A DNA stretch of 9,851 bases from Chloroflexota bacterium (GTDB lineage Bacteria; Chloroflexota; Dehalococcoidia; Lucifugimonadales; Australimonadaceae). The DNA is taken from contig JACZSI010000059.1 of NCBI GenBank assembly GCA_022574265.1, forward strand, positions 1-9,851, written 5' to 3'. The notes under the pieces are model-generated. The model ran no database searches. It was not told the origin of the DNA and worked only from the letters and a program-made list of their open reading frames with translations. Shown piece by piece: positions 1 through 4,597 of the stretch. Position numbers and translations under genes: made by a program. Each line of letters begins with the position of its first letter. The first letter of the stretch is position 1.

Positions 1-117
1 GGCGTTCGGCAGACCGAGACGTTCGTGAGTCTGGAGACCCGCAAGCGCGCGCCCGGCGTCGGCATCCCCCAGCCTGCTGCACCCCGGGCGGCCGGGCAAC
101 GGCCCGTCAACGGATGA
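1..117 (+). CDS. 3' end of a gene, possibly an Lrp/AsnC-family regulator
   Basis: Frame 1 is open from the window edge to a TGA at 115-117 and gives 38 residues. They begin GVRQTETFVSLETRKR and end in a Pro/Ala/Gly-rich tail. The pattern 'pGV..TET.V.L' is how the ligand-binding (RAM) domain of Lrp/AsnC transcription regulators usually closes: a last beta strand, then a short basic tail. That is family knowledge applied to a very short stretch, so the assignment is tentative, and the DNA-binding domain would lie outside the window. A hairpin begins 18 bp after the stop, which supports this being a real gene end. It could instead be the tail of an unrelated protein. Confidence 0.42.
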   Translation, partial: GVRQTETFVSLETRKRAPGVGIPQPAAPRAAGQRPVNG

Positions 118-134
118 CGTCTTGGCCCGCACCG

Positions 135-164
135 CCGATCGCCCAAAATGAGTTGGGCGATTGG
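135..164 (+). terminator. Hairpin after the first gene, possible intrinsic terminator
   Basis: A 12-bp stem (135-146 with 153-164, one G-T pair) closes a 6-nt loop, AATGAG. The core arms are ATCGCCCAA and TTGGGCGAT. It lies 17 nt after the stop of the partial upstream gene, as expected for a terminator. The following bases (GGGTTCGACTCTCTT) are only moderately T-rich, so termination may be weak. Confidence 0.5.
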
Positions 165-177
165 GGGTTCGACTCTC

Positions 178-207
178 TTGACGCCTCGGCCCGTATGCCG
201 GTACAGT
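178..207 (+). promoter_or_regulatory. Sigma70-type promoter candidate for the stalked surface protein
   Basis: TTGACG (178-183, 5/6 to the -35 consensus) is followed after 18 nt by TACAGT (202-207, 4/6 to the -10). Transcription would begin near 214 and give an untranslated leader of about 200 nt before the ATG at 415. The upstream hairpin at 135-164 would insulate it from the previous gene. Found by eye only. Confidence 0.42.
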
Positions 208-414
208 CATGCGAAGCTGACTGCGCCGTCGCGCGGTAGAGGCCATCGGAGCGCTCCACTCACGGCGGAACCGCACGTTAACGTGGGAGAGCAGTGGCTC
301 CGAAGCAAGTCGGCGAACCAAGAGAATACGCGTGAACTCCACCGCCCTGCGTGCGGCCCGGCTGCCGATCAGCGGGGGGTCCATCCACAAGTTCCGTAGC
401 GCCGGGCGTCGTCT
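208..414 (+). other. Long leader/intergenic region with short palindromes
   Basis: No convincing gene is seen here; an 83-codon open frame at 148-399 runs through the hairpin and promoter and has a composition unlike a protein. The region holds two perfect palindromes: GGAGCGCTCC (248-257) and CACGTTAACGTG (274-285). GGAGC (248-252) can also pair with GCTCC (297-301). These could be protein-binding sites or parts of a structured leader. I could not match the region to a known riboswitch class. Confidence 0.3.
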
Positions 415-1359
415 ATGAACACCGCACCACGATTGGCCCCGCTGATCTTGGCAGCCATTGGCACGATAGCCGCCCTTGGGGGACTGCTGTTGCTGCCGGA
501 AGCGAGCGTTGCAAGCGTCGCAGGCGGGTTCAGCGGCCAATTCGGCTACGGGGAGAATGCACTAACCAGGGAAGAGCCCACCGACGACGGACCGACGCAG
601 GTGCTGAGAAATGTGAAGCCGGAAGAGATCACCACCTCGGACCCCAGAGGGACGGGCACTACGTTCACAGACCCCGTGCACGTCCAGGTCACGACTGCTG
701 CCGAAGGGCTCGTGGTGATCACCAGAGAGCTGCAGACCCCCAGAGTCCTGGCCTCGGGGCTCGTGACCCTCGGACACCGGATCGAGCTGAGCGTGCCGAC
801 CGCTCCTGCTGGGACGTTCAACACTTTTGGCTTCACGCTGCATCGAAGCCTCCACACGGGCACACGGGACGACCTGTTCATCACCCGGAACGATGAGATC
901 GTTTCTAGCTGCGCCCTCCCGGCGGCTCTCGGTCCCGACCCGTGCGTCGGCTCGAGGACCGGCGGGGGCCTCGAGGACTTCATCTACCAAGTGCTGGCGA
1001 CCCGTGGGAGCGTGTGGACCTTCGCCGCAGTTCAGGCCGCCACCCCGACGCCGACCCCACAGCCCACGGCGACCCCGATGCCCACGCCCACGCCGACCGT
1101 GGCTGTGCAGCCGACCGCGACGCCGACCGCGCCTCCGACGCCGACGCCACTCCCGCCGGGCGTGACCGCGACGGCGACCCCGGTGCCGGAGCCGACCGCC
1201 ACGCCAACCGCGACCCCAGCCGCCGTGCCCACCGTCACGCCCGTTCCGCCGACGGAGCCGAGTGATGGCGGACCGCTCATCTTCATCATCATCGGCGCCG
1301 TGGTCCTGATCGGCGGTGGTGCTGCCGCCTTCTTCGTCCTCCGCGGCCGCAGGTCCTAG
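415..1359 (+). CDS. Secreted, membrane-anchored protein with Thr/Pro-rich stalk (unknown function)
   Basis: This 314-residue protein has the layout of a cell-surface protein. Residues 7-29 are a hydrophobic signal or signal-anchor segment (LAPLILAAIGTIAALGG and on), with small residues that could allow cleavage near 34. Residues 35-207 form a globular, beta-rich-looking part with only two cysteines, C166 and C177, which could form a disulfide outside the cell. Residues 210-281 are a low-complexity stalk of TP, TPTP and TAT units. Residues 287-309 are a transmembrane helix followed by RGRRS, a typical cytoplasmic stop. Such stalks are common in Chloroflexota surface proteins and are often glycosylated; that is family knowledge, not visible here. 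An in-frame TAG at 397-399 leaves ATG 415 as the only ATG, but no good Shine-Dalgarno precedes it. It stands alone between a leader and a tRNA pair. I do not recognise the globular domain. Confidence 0.8.
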   Translation: MNTAPRLAPLILAAIGTIAALGGLLLLPEASVASVAGGFSGQFGYGENALTREEPTDDGPTQVLRNVKPEEITTSDPRGTGTTFTDPVHVQVTTAAEGLVVITRELQTPRVLASGLVTLGHRIELSVPTAPAGTFNTFGFTLHRSLHTGTRDDLFITRNDEIVSSCALPAALGPDPCVGSRTGGGLEDFIYQVLATRGSVWTFAAVQAATPTPTPQPTATPMPTPTPTVAVQPTATPTAPPTPTPLPPGVTATATPVPEPTATPTATPAAVPTVTPVPPTEPSDGGPLIFIIIGAVVLIGGGAAAFFVLRGRRS

Positions 1360-1361
1360 CC

Positions 1362-1373
1362 CGGCCGCGGCCG
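1362..1373. repeat. 12-bp GC palindrome just after the surface-protein stop
   Basis: CGGCCGCGGCCG is its own reverse complement and lies 3 bp after the TAG stop. It could help end transcription, but there is no T tract, and GC-rich DNA makes such palindromes fairly likely by chance. Confidence 0.3.
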
Positions 1374-1389
1374 AGCCGCCGGAGCCAGG

Positions 1390-1412
1390 CCGTGGTCTGC
1401 TCCGTGGTCTGC
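1390..1412. repeat. Two 11-bp direct repeats upstream of the tRNA promoter
   Basis: CCGTGGTCTGC occurs at 1390-1400 and again at 1402-1412, 12 bp apart, ending 7 bp before the -35 box of the tRNA promoter. The spacing is close to one helical turn, so both copies face nearly the same side of the DNA. This would suit an activator, but it could also be a simple duplication. Confidence 0.5.
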
Positions 1413-1419
1413 CGGAGGG

Positions 1420-1449
1420 TTGACACCCCCCGGAGCCGTTGCATAGCAT
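1420..1449 (+). promoter_or_regulatory. Promoter of the tRNA-Phe/tRNA-Gly unit
   Basis: A perfect -35 box, TTGACA (1420-1425), is followed after 18 nt by TAGCAT (1444-1449, 4/6 to the -10). Transcription would start around 1456, just before the mature tRNA-Phe end at 1459. The position matches what a stable-RNA promoter should look like. Confidence 0.6.
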
Positions 1450-1458
1450 GGTGGCCGA

Positions 1459-1534
<76 letters not shown>

Positions 1535-1556
1535 GCACGCGAAGGCAGGCTATCGG

Positions 1557-1631
1557 GCGGAAGTGGCTCAGGGGTAGAGCATCTCCTTGCCAAGGAGAAG
1601 GTCGCGGGTTCAAATCCCGTCTTCCGCTCCA
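1557..1631 (+). tRNA. tRNA-Gly (anticodon GCC)
   Basis: The acceptor is GCGGAAG (1557-1563) with CTTCCGC (1621-1627). The D stem is GCTC/GAGC, and the anticodon stem TCTCC/GGAGA encloses loop TTGCCAA with anticodon GCC at 1589-1591. The T arm carries GGTTCAAATCC. The discriminator is T1628, as usual for bacterial tRNA-Gly, and CCA is encoded at 1629-1631. It shares a promoter with tRNA-Phe and is followed 13 nt later by a terminator. Confidence 0.97.
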
Positions 1632-1644
1632 GCGCATACGCAAT

Positions 1645-1682
1645 GGCCCAGCCCTGATCGAAGGGCTGGGCCTTCTTCGTTT
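1645..1682 (+). terminator. Intrinsic terminator of the tRNA unit
   Basis: A perfect 11-bp GC-rich stem, GGCCCAGCCCT (1645-1655) with AGGGCTGGGCC (1662-1672), encloses loop GATCGA. It is followed by TTCTTCGTTT. It closes the tRNA-Phe/tRNA-Gly transcript and isolates it from the next promoter. Confidence 0.9.
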
Positions 1683-1734
1683 GGTGGTTACCGCGGCCCG
1701 ATCCCGCATGCCTTTAGGGGATGAACGTCAGAAC

Positions 1735-1763
1735 TTGACTGGAGAGTCATAGCGTGATAAACC
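1735..1763 (+). promoter_or_regulatory. Promoter candidate for a structured leader or small RNA
   Basis: TTGACT (1735-1740, 5/6) is followed after 17 nt by TAAACC (1758-1763), preceded by TG as TGATAAACC, which resembles an extended -10. The start would be near 1770, directly upstream of the pseudoknot-like structure at 1778-1831. The -10 match is modest (3/6), so confidence is moderate. Confidence 0.45.
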
Positions 1764-1769
1764 AGAGCC

Positions 1770-1883
1770 GGCACCTAGTGTCTTGCCGTGGGCCTCGGTG
1801 GTGGCGTCTGCGGCAATGTCGACACGCCACCTCCGTTCCGCGCGCCGCCTGGAAGGTGTCCTCCCCCAGGCGGCGCTTTTCGT
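1770..1883 (+). ncRNA. Candidate structured RNA: H-type pseudoknot plus terminator
   Basis: Stem 1 is GTGTCTTGCCG (1778-1788) with CGGCAA (1811-1816) and GACAC (1821-1825), leaving a 4-nt TGTC bulge. The loop of stem 1 contains GGTGGCGT (1800-1807), which is complementary to ACGCCACC (1824-1831), just downstream. Only bases 1824-1825 are shared, so the two helices can stack as an H-type pseudoknot. A perfect terminator hairpin follows at 1842-1876. With a promoter in front, this is either a ~110-nt small RNA or an attenuated leader of the racemase-fold gene at 1978. GTGTC occurs again in the terminator loop (1856-1860) and could compete for GACAC, which would give a switch. It matches no riboswitch class that I recognise. 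Fortuitous pairing is a risk in GC-rich DNA. Confidence 0.42.
1842..1883 (+). terminator. Intrinsic terminator or attenuator upstream of the racemase-fold gene
   Basis: GCGCCGCCTGG (1842-1852) pairs perfectly with CCAGGCGGCGC (1866-1876) across a 13-nt loop and is followed by TTTTCGTT. It lies about 95 bp upstream of the start codon at 1978, with no gene between it and the previous terminator. It must therefore end a short non-coding transcript or attenuate the gene. Confidence 0.78.
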
Positions 1884-1916
1884 TGTCCGCGCCCTCGGCC
1901 CCGCCCACGCTTTGCC

Positions 1917-1945
1917 TTGCCTCCAACCGCCTGCGGGCATACCAT
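1917..1945 (+). promoter_or_regulatory. Gene-proximal promoter candidate of the racemase-fold gene
   Basis: TTGCCT (1917-1922, 4/6) is followed after exactly 17 nt by TACCAT (1940-1945, 4/6). Transcription would start near 1952 and give a leader of about 26 nt containing the Shine-Dalgarno sequence. If real, the gene can be expressed even when the upstream transcript stops at 1883. Confidence 0.4.
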
Positions 1946-1963
1946 GCGACGCCCACCACGACC

Positions 1964-1969
1964 AAGGAG
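1964..1969 (+). promoter_or_regulatory. Shine-Dalgarno site that sets the start at 1978
   Basis: AAGGAG stands 8 nt before ATG 1978. The open frame extends upstream to 1783, but that stretch crosses the structured RNA and terminator, so this site defines the real start. Confidence 0.85.
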
Positions 1970-1977
1970 TTGCCGCC

Positions 1978-2703
1978 ATGCCCTACACCAGCTGGCGCGG
2001 TGTCGTCGGCCTCATCAAGCCGACCTTCCGCCCGGGGTCACTCGAGGAGTTCATCCGTCTAACGCCCGAGGGTCTCGGCGTGATCCCGCTCTTCCTCGAC
2101 ATCCAGCGCGGCACGATCGACGAGTTCAGGCAGGCGATCGACGCCTACGAGGAGAAGGTCGCCAAGCTCGCCGAGCTCGAGGTCGACCTGATCCACCCCG
2201 AGGGCGGCCCGCCGTTCATGCTCCAGGGCTACGAGGGCGAGCGCGCGATCACCTCGGCCTGGGAGGAGAAGTACGGCCGCCCGGTCGTCACCTCCGCGCA
2301 GGCCCAGGTCGAGGCGATGCAGGCCATGGGCATCAAGCGGGCGGTCGGCGCGACGTACACGGCGAGCGACACCAACGTCGCGCTCAGCGCCTACTTCGGC
2401 GAGGCGGGGATCGAGATGCTGGCCTTCGAGGGGATGACGGTCCCGTTCGATCGCGTCGGCCAGATCTCGCATCTCGACGTGTACGCCCACACGAAGCGGG
2501 TCTTTCTGGACAACCCCGGCGCCGACGGCATCCTGCTGTTCGGCTCCGGCTGGCGCAGCCTGGACGCCATCGAGCTGCTTGAGCAGGACCTCGGCGTGCC
2601 GGTCGTCCACGCCGTCACGGCGCGCGTCTGGGCGATCGAGCGCCGCCTGCACATCCGCGAGCCCGTGGAGGGCTACGGCCGGCTGCTGGAGGAGATGCCC
2701 TAA
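1978..2703 (+). CDS. Asp/Glu racemase-superfamily protein (maleate isomerase/arylmalonate decarboxylase-like), cysteine-free
   Basis: The 241-residue product has the length and pattern of the maleate cis-trans isomerase/arylmalonate decarboxylase branch of the Asp/Glu racemase superfamily. It has an N-terminal VVGLIKPTFRPGS segment and a LAELEVDLIHPEGGPP strand-loop (66-79). KYGRPVVTSAQAQVEAM (99-114) comes next, then KRAVGATYTASDTN (120-133). The C-terminal half contains DGILLFGSGWRSLDAIELLE (183-202) and LGVPVVHAVTARVWA (205-219). Family enzymes work on small carboxylates in the cytoplasm and use one or two active-site cysteines at the two loops near 74-80 and 188-192. Here those loops read PEGGPP and FGSGW, and the whole protein has no cysteine. 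It may use another chemistry, bind without catalysis, or belong to a distinct subfamily. The fold call is fairly firm; the reaction is unknown. Shine-Dalgarno AAGGAG supports ATG 1978. tRNA-Leu begins 25 bp after the stop. Confidence 0.82.
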   Translation: MPYTSWRGVVGLIKPTFRPGSLEEFIRLTPEGLGVIPLFLDIQRGTIDEFRQAIDAYEEKVAKLAELEVDLIHPEGGPPFMLQGYEGERAITSAWEEKYGRPVVTSAQAQVEAMQAMGIKRAVGATYTASDTNVALSAYFGEAGIEMLAFEGMTVPFDRVGQISHLDVYAHTKRVFLDNPGADGILLFGSGWRSLDAIELLEQDLGVPVVHAVTARVWAIERRLHIREPVEGYGRLLEEMP

Positions 2704-2710
2704 GGCGCGG

Positions 2711-2719
2711 TGGTATCAT
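2711..2719 (+). promoter_or_regulatory. Extended -10 promoter for tRNA-Leu
   Basis: TGGTATCAT fits an extended -10 (TGn plus TATCAT, 5/6). It would place the start near 2726, within a few bases of the mature tRNA end at 2729. No good -35 box is seen because that position lies inside the end of the upstream gene. Confidence 0.5.
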
Positions 2720-2728
2720 CTACCGGGC

Positions 2729-2814
2729 GCCGAAGTGGCGGAATGGTAGACGCGACGGTCTCAAAAACCGTTGGGGGCAACCCTGTGCCGGTTCGACTCC
2801 GGCCTTCGGCACCA
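2729..2814 (+). tRNA. tRNA-Leu (anticodon CAA)
   Basis: This is an 86-nt class II tRNA. The acceptor is GCCGAAG (2729-2735) with CTTCGGC (2804-2810), and the D arm begins TGGCGGAATGG. The anticodon stem ACGGT/ACCGT encloses loop CTCAAAA with anticodon CAA at 2762-2764. A long variable arm follows (TGGGGGCAACCCTG region). The T arm is GCCGG-TTCGACT-CCGGC. The discriminator is A2811 and CCA is encoded at 2812-2814. It lies between two protein genes with no clear terminator after it, so it may share a transcript with the ferredoxin gene downstream. Confidence 0.97.
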
Positions 2815-2841
2815 ACCACCGCTCTGGCCGGTCACCGCGTG

Positions 2842-2853
2842 CCGCCGCGGCGG
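2842..2853. repeat. 12-bp GC palindrome between tRNA-Leu and the ferredoxin gene
   Basis: CCGCCGCGGCGG is self-complementary. In RNA it could form a short hairpin between the tRNA and the ferredoxin ribosome-binding site, possibly marking a processing point. There is no T tract, so it is not a classic terminator. Confidence 0.3.
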
Positions 2854-2868
2854 GTCTGCACGGCCATC

Positions 2869-2875
2869 GAGGAGG
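2869..2875 (+). promoter_or_regulatory. Shine-Dalgarno site that sets the ferredoxin start
   Basis: GAGGAGG stands 5 nt before ATG 2881. The open frame extends upstream through tRNA-Leu, so this site is what identifies the true start. Confidence 0.85.
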
Positions 2876-2880
2876 ATGAA

Positions 2881-3192
2881 ATGGAAGGATTCAGCAAGGT
2901 CGCCCAGCGTTCAGACATCACGTCGGCCGAGCTCAAGATCGTCGACGTCGACGGCGTGCAGGTCGTCCTGACCGAGCTCAACGGCGCGCCGATCGCGTTC
3001 GCGAACCTCTGCACGCACGAGGAGTGCGACCTCGGCTACGGCGCGCTCGACGGCGAAGAGATCGAGTGCGACTGCCACGGCAGCATCTTCAACGTCCTGA
3101 GCGGCGAGGTGCTCCAAGGGCCGGCGACCGAGCGGTTGCCCGTCTTCGCGGTGCGCGTCGATGGCGACGACGTCCTCGTCGGCCCTGCCTAA
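2881..3192 (+). CDS. Rieske [2Fe-2S] ferredoxin
   Basis: This 103-residue soluble protein has a complete Rieske cluster site. Box 1 is C44-T-H46 (NLCTHEECD) and box 2 is C63-D-C-H66 (IECDCHGSIFN), with 16 residues between H46 and C63. The ending GPATERLPVFAVRVDGDDV is typical of the small Rieske ferredoxins that feed electrons to ring-hydroxylating oxygenases or act in related redox steps. The length is normal (about 100-110 residues) and no signal peptide is present, so it is cytoplasmic. ATG 2881 is supported by GAGGAGG. It lies after tRNA-Leu on the plus strand and converges on the oxygenase gene with a 14-bp gap. Pairing with that oxygenase is tempting, but opposite strands and the oxygenase subtype argue against assuming it. 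Confidence 0.93.
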   Translation: MEGFSKVAQRSDITSAELKIVDVDGVQVVLTELNGAPIAFANLCTHEECDLGYGALDGEEIECDCHGSIFNVLSGEVLQGPATERLPVFAVRVDGDDVLVGPA

Positions 3193-3197
3193 GCGCT

Positions 3198-3218
3198 GCG
3201 CGGTCCCTAGACCGGCGC
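3198..3218. terminator. Weak hairpin between the convergent Rieske genes
   Basis: CGGTC (3201-3205) pairs with GACCG (3210-3214) over a CCTA loop. The stem can extend as GCG/CGC with one bulged base. It sits across the oxygenase stop codon in the convergent gap. Without T runs it is at best a weak bidirectional terminator. Confidence 0.28.
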
Positions 3219-4487
3219 CTGCTGCGCCCATCCGTCCAGCACGCGCTGGATGTCCGCCTTCATCTCGTCCGTCTCGCCCATCTGAGGCGCGGTGTACGTC
3301 GAGAACCGGCTGAGCTGGTTCATCGACGGCCAGCGCTCGAGCGGCAACTCGATGCACTCATTCCTTGACGGATCGCGGAACACGTTCATCGGGTCGCCGC
3401 CGTCCGCCACGATGGCGAGCTGCTCCTTGAGCTGCTTGCGCAGCAGGATCACGCCGCGGTCCGACTCGCCCAGCTTCTCCAGCGTGCGGTCGGCGTTCGG
3501 GCCCTGCGTGATCCACGCCAGGAAGTCCTGGTGGTTGACCAGGTCGGGGATGAGCGCGCCGGCCTCGTCGTGGAGCGGCACGTTGAAGTAGGGGACGCTC
3601 TCTTGCACGAGCGGCTCGGCGCCGGGTGCAGCCTTGTAGAAGAACCACGTCACGTGCAGCGTGTGGGTGTCGTCGATCGGGACGCGGAACTGGAGGTTGG
3701 ACTGGCGCATGTCGCCCACGTAGAGGATGTGGGGGAACAGCGCCGGGTGCCCGATCTTCCAGTCCGGGTCGTCCTCCGTGCCGTCGTCGACGATCCGCCG
3801 CTTGATGATGCCGTGCTCGAACTCGCTGAAGCCGATCCGCTGGTGGTGCCGCGGGATGATGAGCGTCGTGTCCGGCTCGCCACCGGCCTCCCGCGCCTTC
3901 TCACGCTGCTGGTGCACGCCCCAGTACCCGTGGAGCCACTCCAGGTGCACCGGGTCGTGGGAGTTCTCCTGGCACTGCAGCCAGTTGCACGGCAGCTCGG
4001 CCAGCGCGACCTCCATGTAGCCGCCCTCCCACGTGAAGGGCTCCCACCGCGGCAGCAGCGGGACGGGCGCCGGGCCCATGTAGGCGAAGACCATCCCGCC
4101 GAGCTCCTCGACGGCGTAGCCGGCGAGCTTGACCTTCTCCTTGAAGCGCCCGTCCGGGTGGACGGTCTCCTCGAAGGGCTGCTCGATGCACTGGCCGGTC
4201 TCATCGTAGAGCCAGCCGTGGTACATGCAGCGCAGGCCGTGCTCCTCGGGGATGCCGTAGGCCAGGTTCACGCGGCGGTGCGCGCAGACGCGGTCGATGA
4301 GCCCGATGGTGCCGGAGCGGTCCTTGTAGAGCACCAGGTCCTCGCCGAGGAGGCGGACCTCCTTCGTCGGGCGCTCGTCCAGCTCGGCGCTTGCGGCGAT
4401 GGGGTGCCAGTAGCGCCGCATGAGCTCGCCCATCGGCGTTCCCGGGCCCACCTGGGTCAGCAGGTCGTTGTCCTGGCTCGAAATCAC
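3207..4487 (-). CDS. Rieske non-heme iron oxygenase, alpha subunit (phthalate dioxygenase-like)
   Basis: From the chosen start the protein has 426 residues. The Rieske site is C68-A-H70 (DRVCAHRR) and C87-M-Y-H90 (RCMYHGW). The mononuclear iron site shows the usual motif in NSHDPVHLEWLH: bridging D178, ligands H181 and H186. A distant carboxylate ligand is probably D321 in HQDFLAW, followed by QGPNADRTLEKLG, which is typical of phthalate dioxygenase-like oxygenases. Such enzymes activate O2 in the cytoplasm to hydroxylate or O-demethylate aromatic or similar substrates; the substrate cannot be read from sequence. The frame could begin at GTG 4517. GTG 4487 is preferred because GGGAGG lies 5 nt before it, the product then begins with the family-like ISSQDNDLLTQVGPGTP, and a minus-strand -10 at 4524-4519 would put the transcript start downstream of 4517. 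It is transcribed divergently from a tetR gene that may regulate it. Confidence 0.93.
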   Translation of the reverse strand: MISSQDNDLLTQVGPGTPMGELMRRYWHPIAASAELDERPTKEVRLLGEDLVLYKDRSGTIGLIDRVCAHRRVNLAYGIPEEHGLRCMYHGWLYDETGQCIEQPFEETVHPDGRFKEKVKLAGYAVEELGGMVFAYMGPAPVPLLPRWEPFTWEGGYMEVALAELPCNWLQCQENSHDPVHLEWLHGYWGVHQQREKAREAGGEPDTTLIIPRHHQRIGFSEFEHGIIKRRIVDDGTEDDPDWKIGHPALFPHILYVGDMRQSNLQFRVPIDDTHTLHVTWFFYKAAPGAEPLVQESVPYFNVPLHDEAGALIPDLVNHQDFLAWITQGPNADRTLEKLGESDRGVILLRKQLKEQLAIVADGGDPMNVFRDPSRNECIELPLERWPSMNQLSRFSTYTAPQMGETDEMKADIQRVLDGWAQQAPV

Positions 4488-4492
4488 GGCGG

Positions 4493-4498
4493 CCTCCC
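4493..4498 (-). promoter_or_regulatory. Shine-Dalgarno site that sets the oxygenase start
   Basis: On the minus strand GGGAGG stands 5 nt before GTG 4487. No comparable site precedes the alternative GTG at 4517. Confidence 0.75.
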
Positions 4499-4518
4499 GT
4501 GGGCTGGCGTTGGCCACG

Positions 4519-4524
4519 ATTGTA
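4519..4524 (-). promoter_or_regulatory. -10 box candidate for the oxygenase gene
   Basis: Read on the minus strand this is TACAAT (5/6). The expected -35 position, near 4547-4542, reads CGCGCG and is a poor match, so basal activity may be low or require an activator. The start would be near 4512, giving a ~25-nt leader before GTG 4487. Confidence 0.45.
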
Positions 4525-4544
4525 CATCGCGTCTGAGGCGCCGC

Positions 4545-4556
4545 GCGTCTTGACGC
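4545..4556. promoter_or_regulatory. Inverted repeat over both -35 regions (operator candidate)
   Basis: GCGTC-TT-GACGC is a perfect 5-bp inverted repeat around two bases. It contains the tetR -35 box TTGACG (4550-4555) and overlaps the expected -35 position of the divergent oxygenase promoter. A protein bound here could block both genes. The half-sites are short, so this is only a candidate. Confidence 0.38.
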
Positions 4557-4578
4557 CGCTCAGGATCGATGATAAAAA
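4550..4578 (+). promoter_or_regulatory. Promoter of the tetR-mmpL cluster
   Basis: TTGACG (4550-4555, 5/6) is followed after 17 nt by TAAAAA (4573-4578, 4/6). TG at 4570-4571 gives an extended -10. Transcription would start near 4585, about 26 nt before GTG 4611. Confidence 0.6.
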
Positions 4579-4593
4579 ATGAGCGTTCGTTTT
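4576..4593. promoter_or_regulatory. Imperfect 18-bp palindrome, likely TetR operator
   Basis: AAAATGAGC-GTTCGTTTT matches its own reverse complement at 7 of 9 base pairs. It overlaps the -10 box and start point of the tetR promoter, the classic place for autorepression by a TetR-family protein, and its size suits a TetR dimer. Confidence 0.45.
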
Positions 4594-4597
4594 CTTT

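Noticed and set aside
286..330. Glycine-riboswitch-like bases (GGGAGAGC...CCGAAGCAAG)
   Set aside because: Only scattered matches; the paired core and second domain of the glycine class cannot be drawn.
148..399. 83-codon open frame near the left end
   Set aside because: It starts inside the hairpin loop, overlaps the promoter candidate and has no ribosome-binding site or recognisable features.
1039..1260. Possible microsatellite or CRISPR-like repetition in the ACGCCGACC-rich stretch
   Set aside because: The DNA pattern follows from Thr-Pro codons in a continuous reading frame; there are no fixed-length repeats with unique spacers.
1800..1876. ZTP (pfl) riboswitch suggested by CCGCCTGG before a terminator
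   Set aside because: The ZTP class needs a conserved upstream GACUGGCG-type element and an exact CCGCCUGGGC; only part of the second is present, and the downstream gene is not a purine or folate gene.
1783..1977. N-terminal extension of the racemase-fold protein
   Set aside because: The extra 65 codons cross the pseudoknot and terminator, and AAGGAG with correct spacing marks ATG 1978.
3531..4553. 340-codon open frame on the plus strand
   Set aside because: It is the antisense of the Rieske oxygenase, whose cluster and iron motifs are complete on the minus strand; the plus-strand product is low-complexity and crosses the control region.
4517..4569. Upstream starts for the oxygenase (GTG 4517) and TetR (ATG 4569)
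   Set aside because: Both lie upstream of the likely transcript starts and lack ribosome-binding sites, while GTG 4487 and GTG 4611 each have one at proper spacing and give family-like N-termini.
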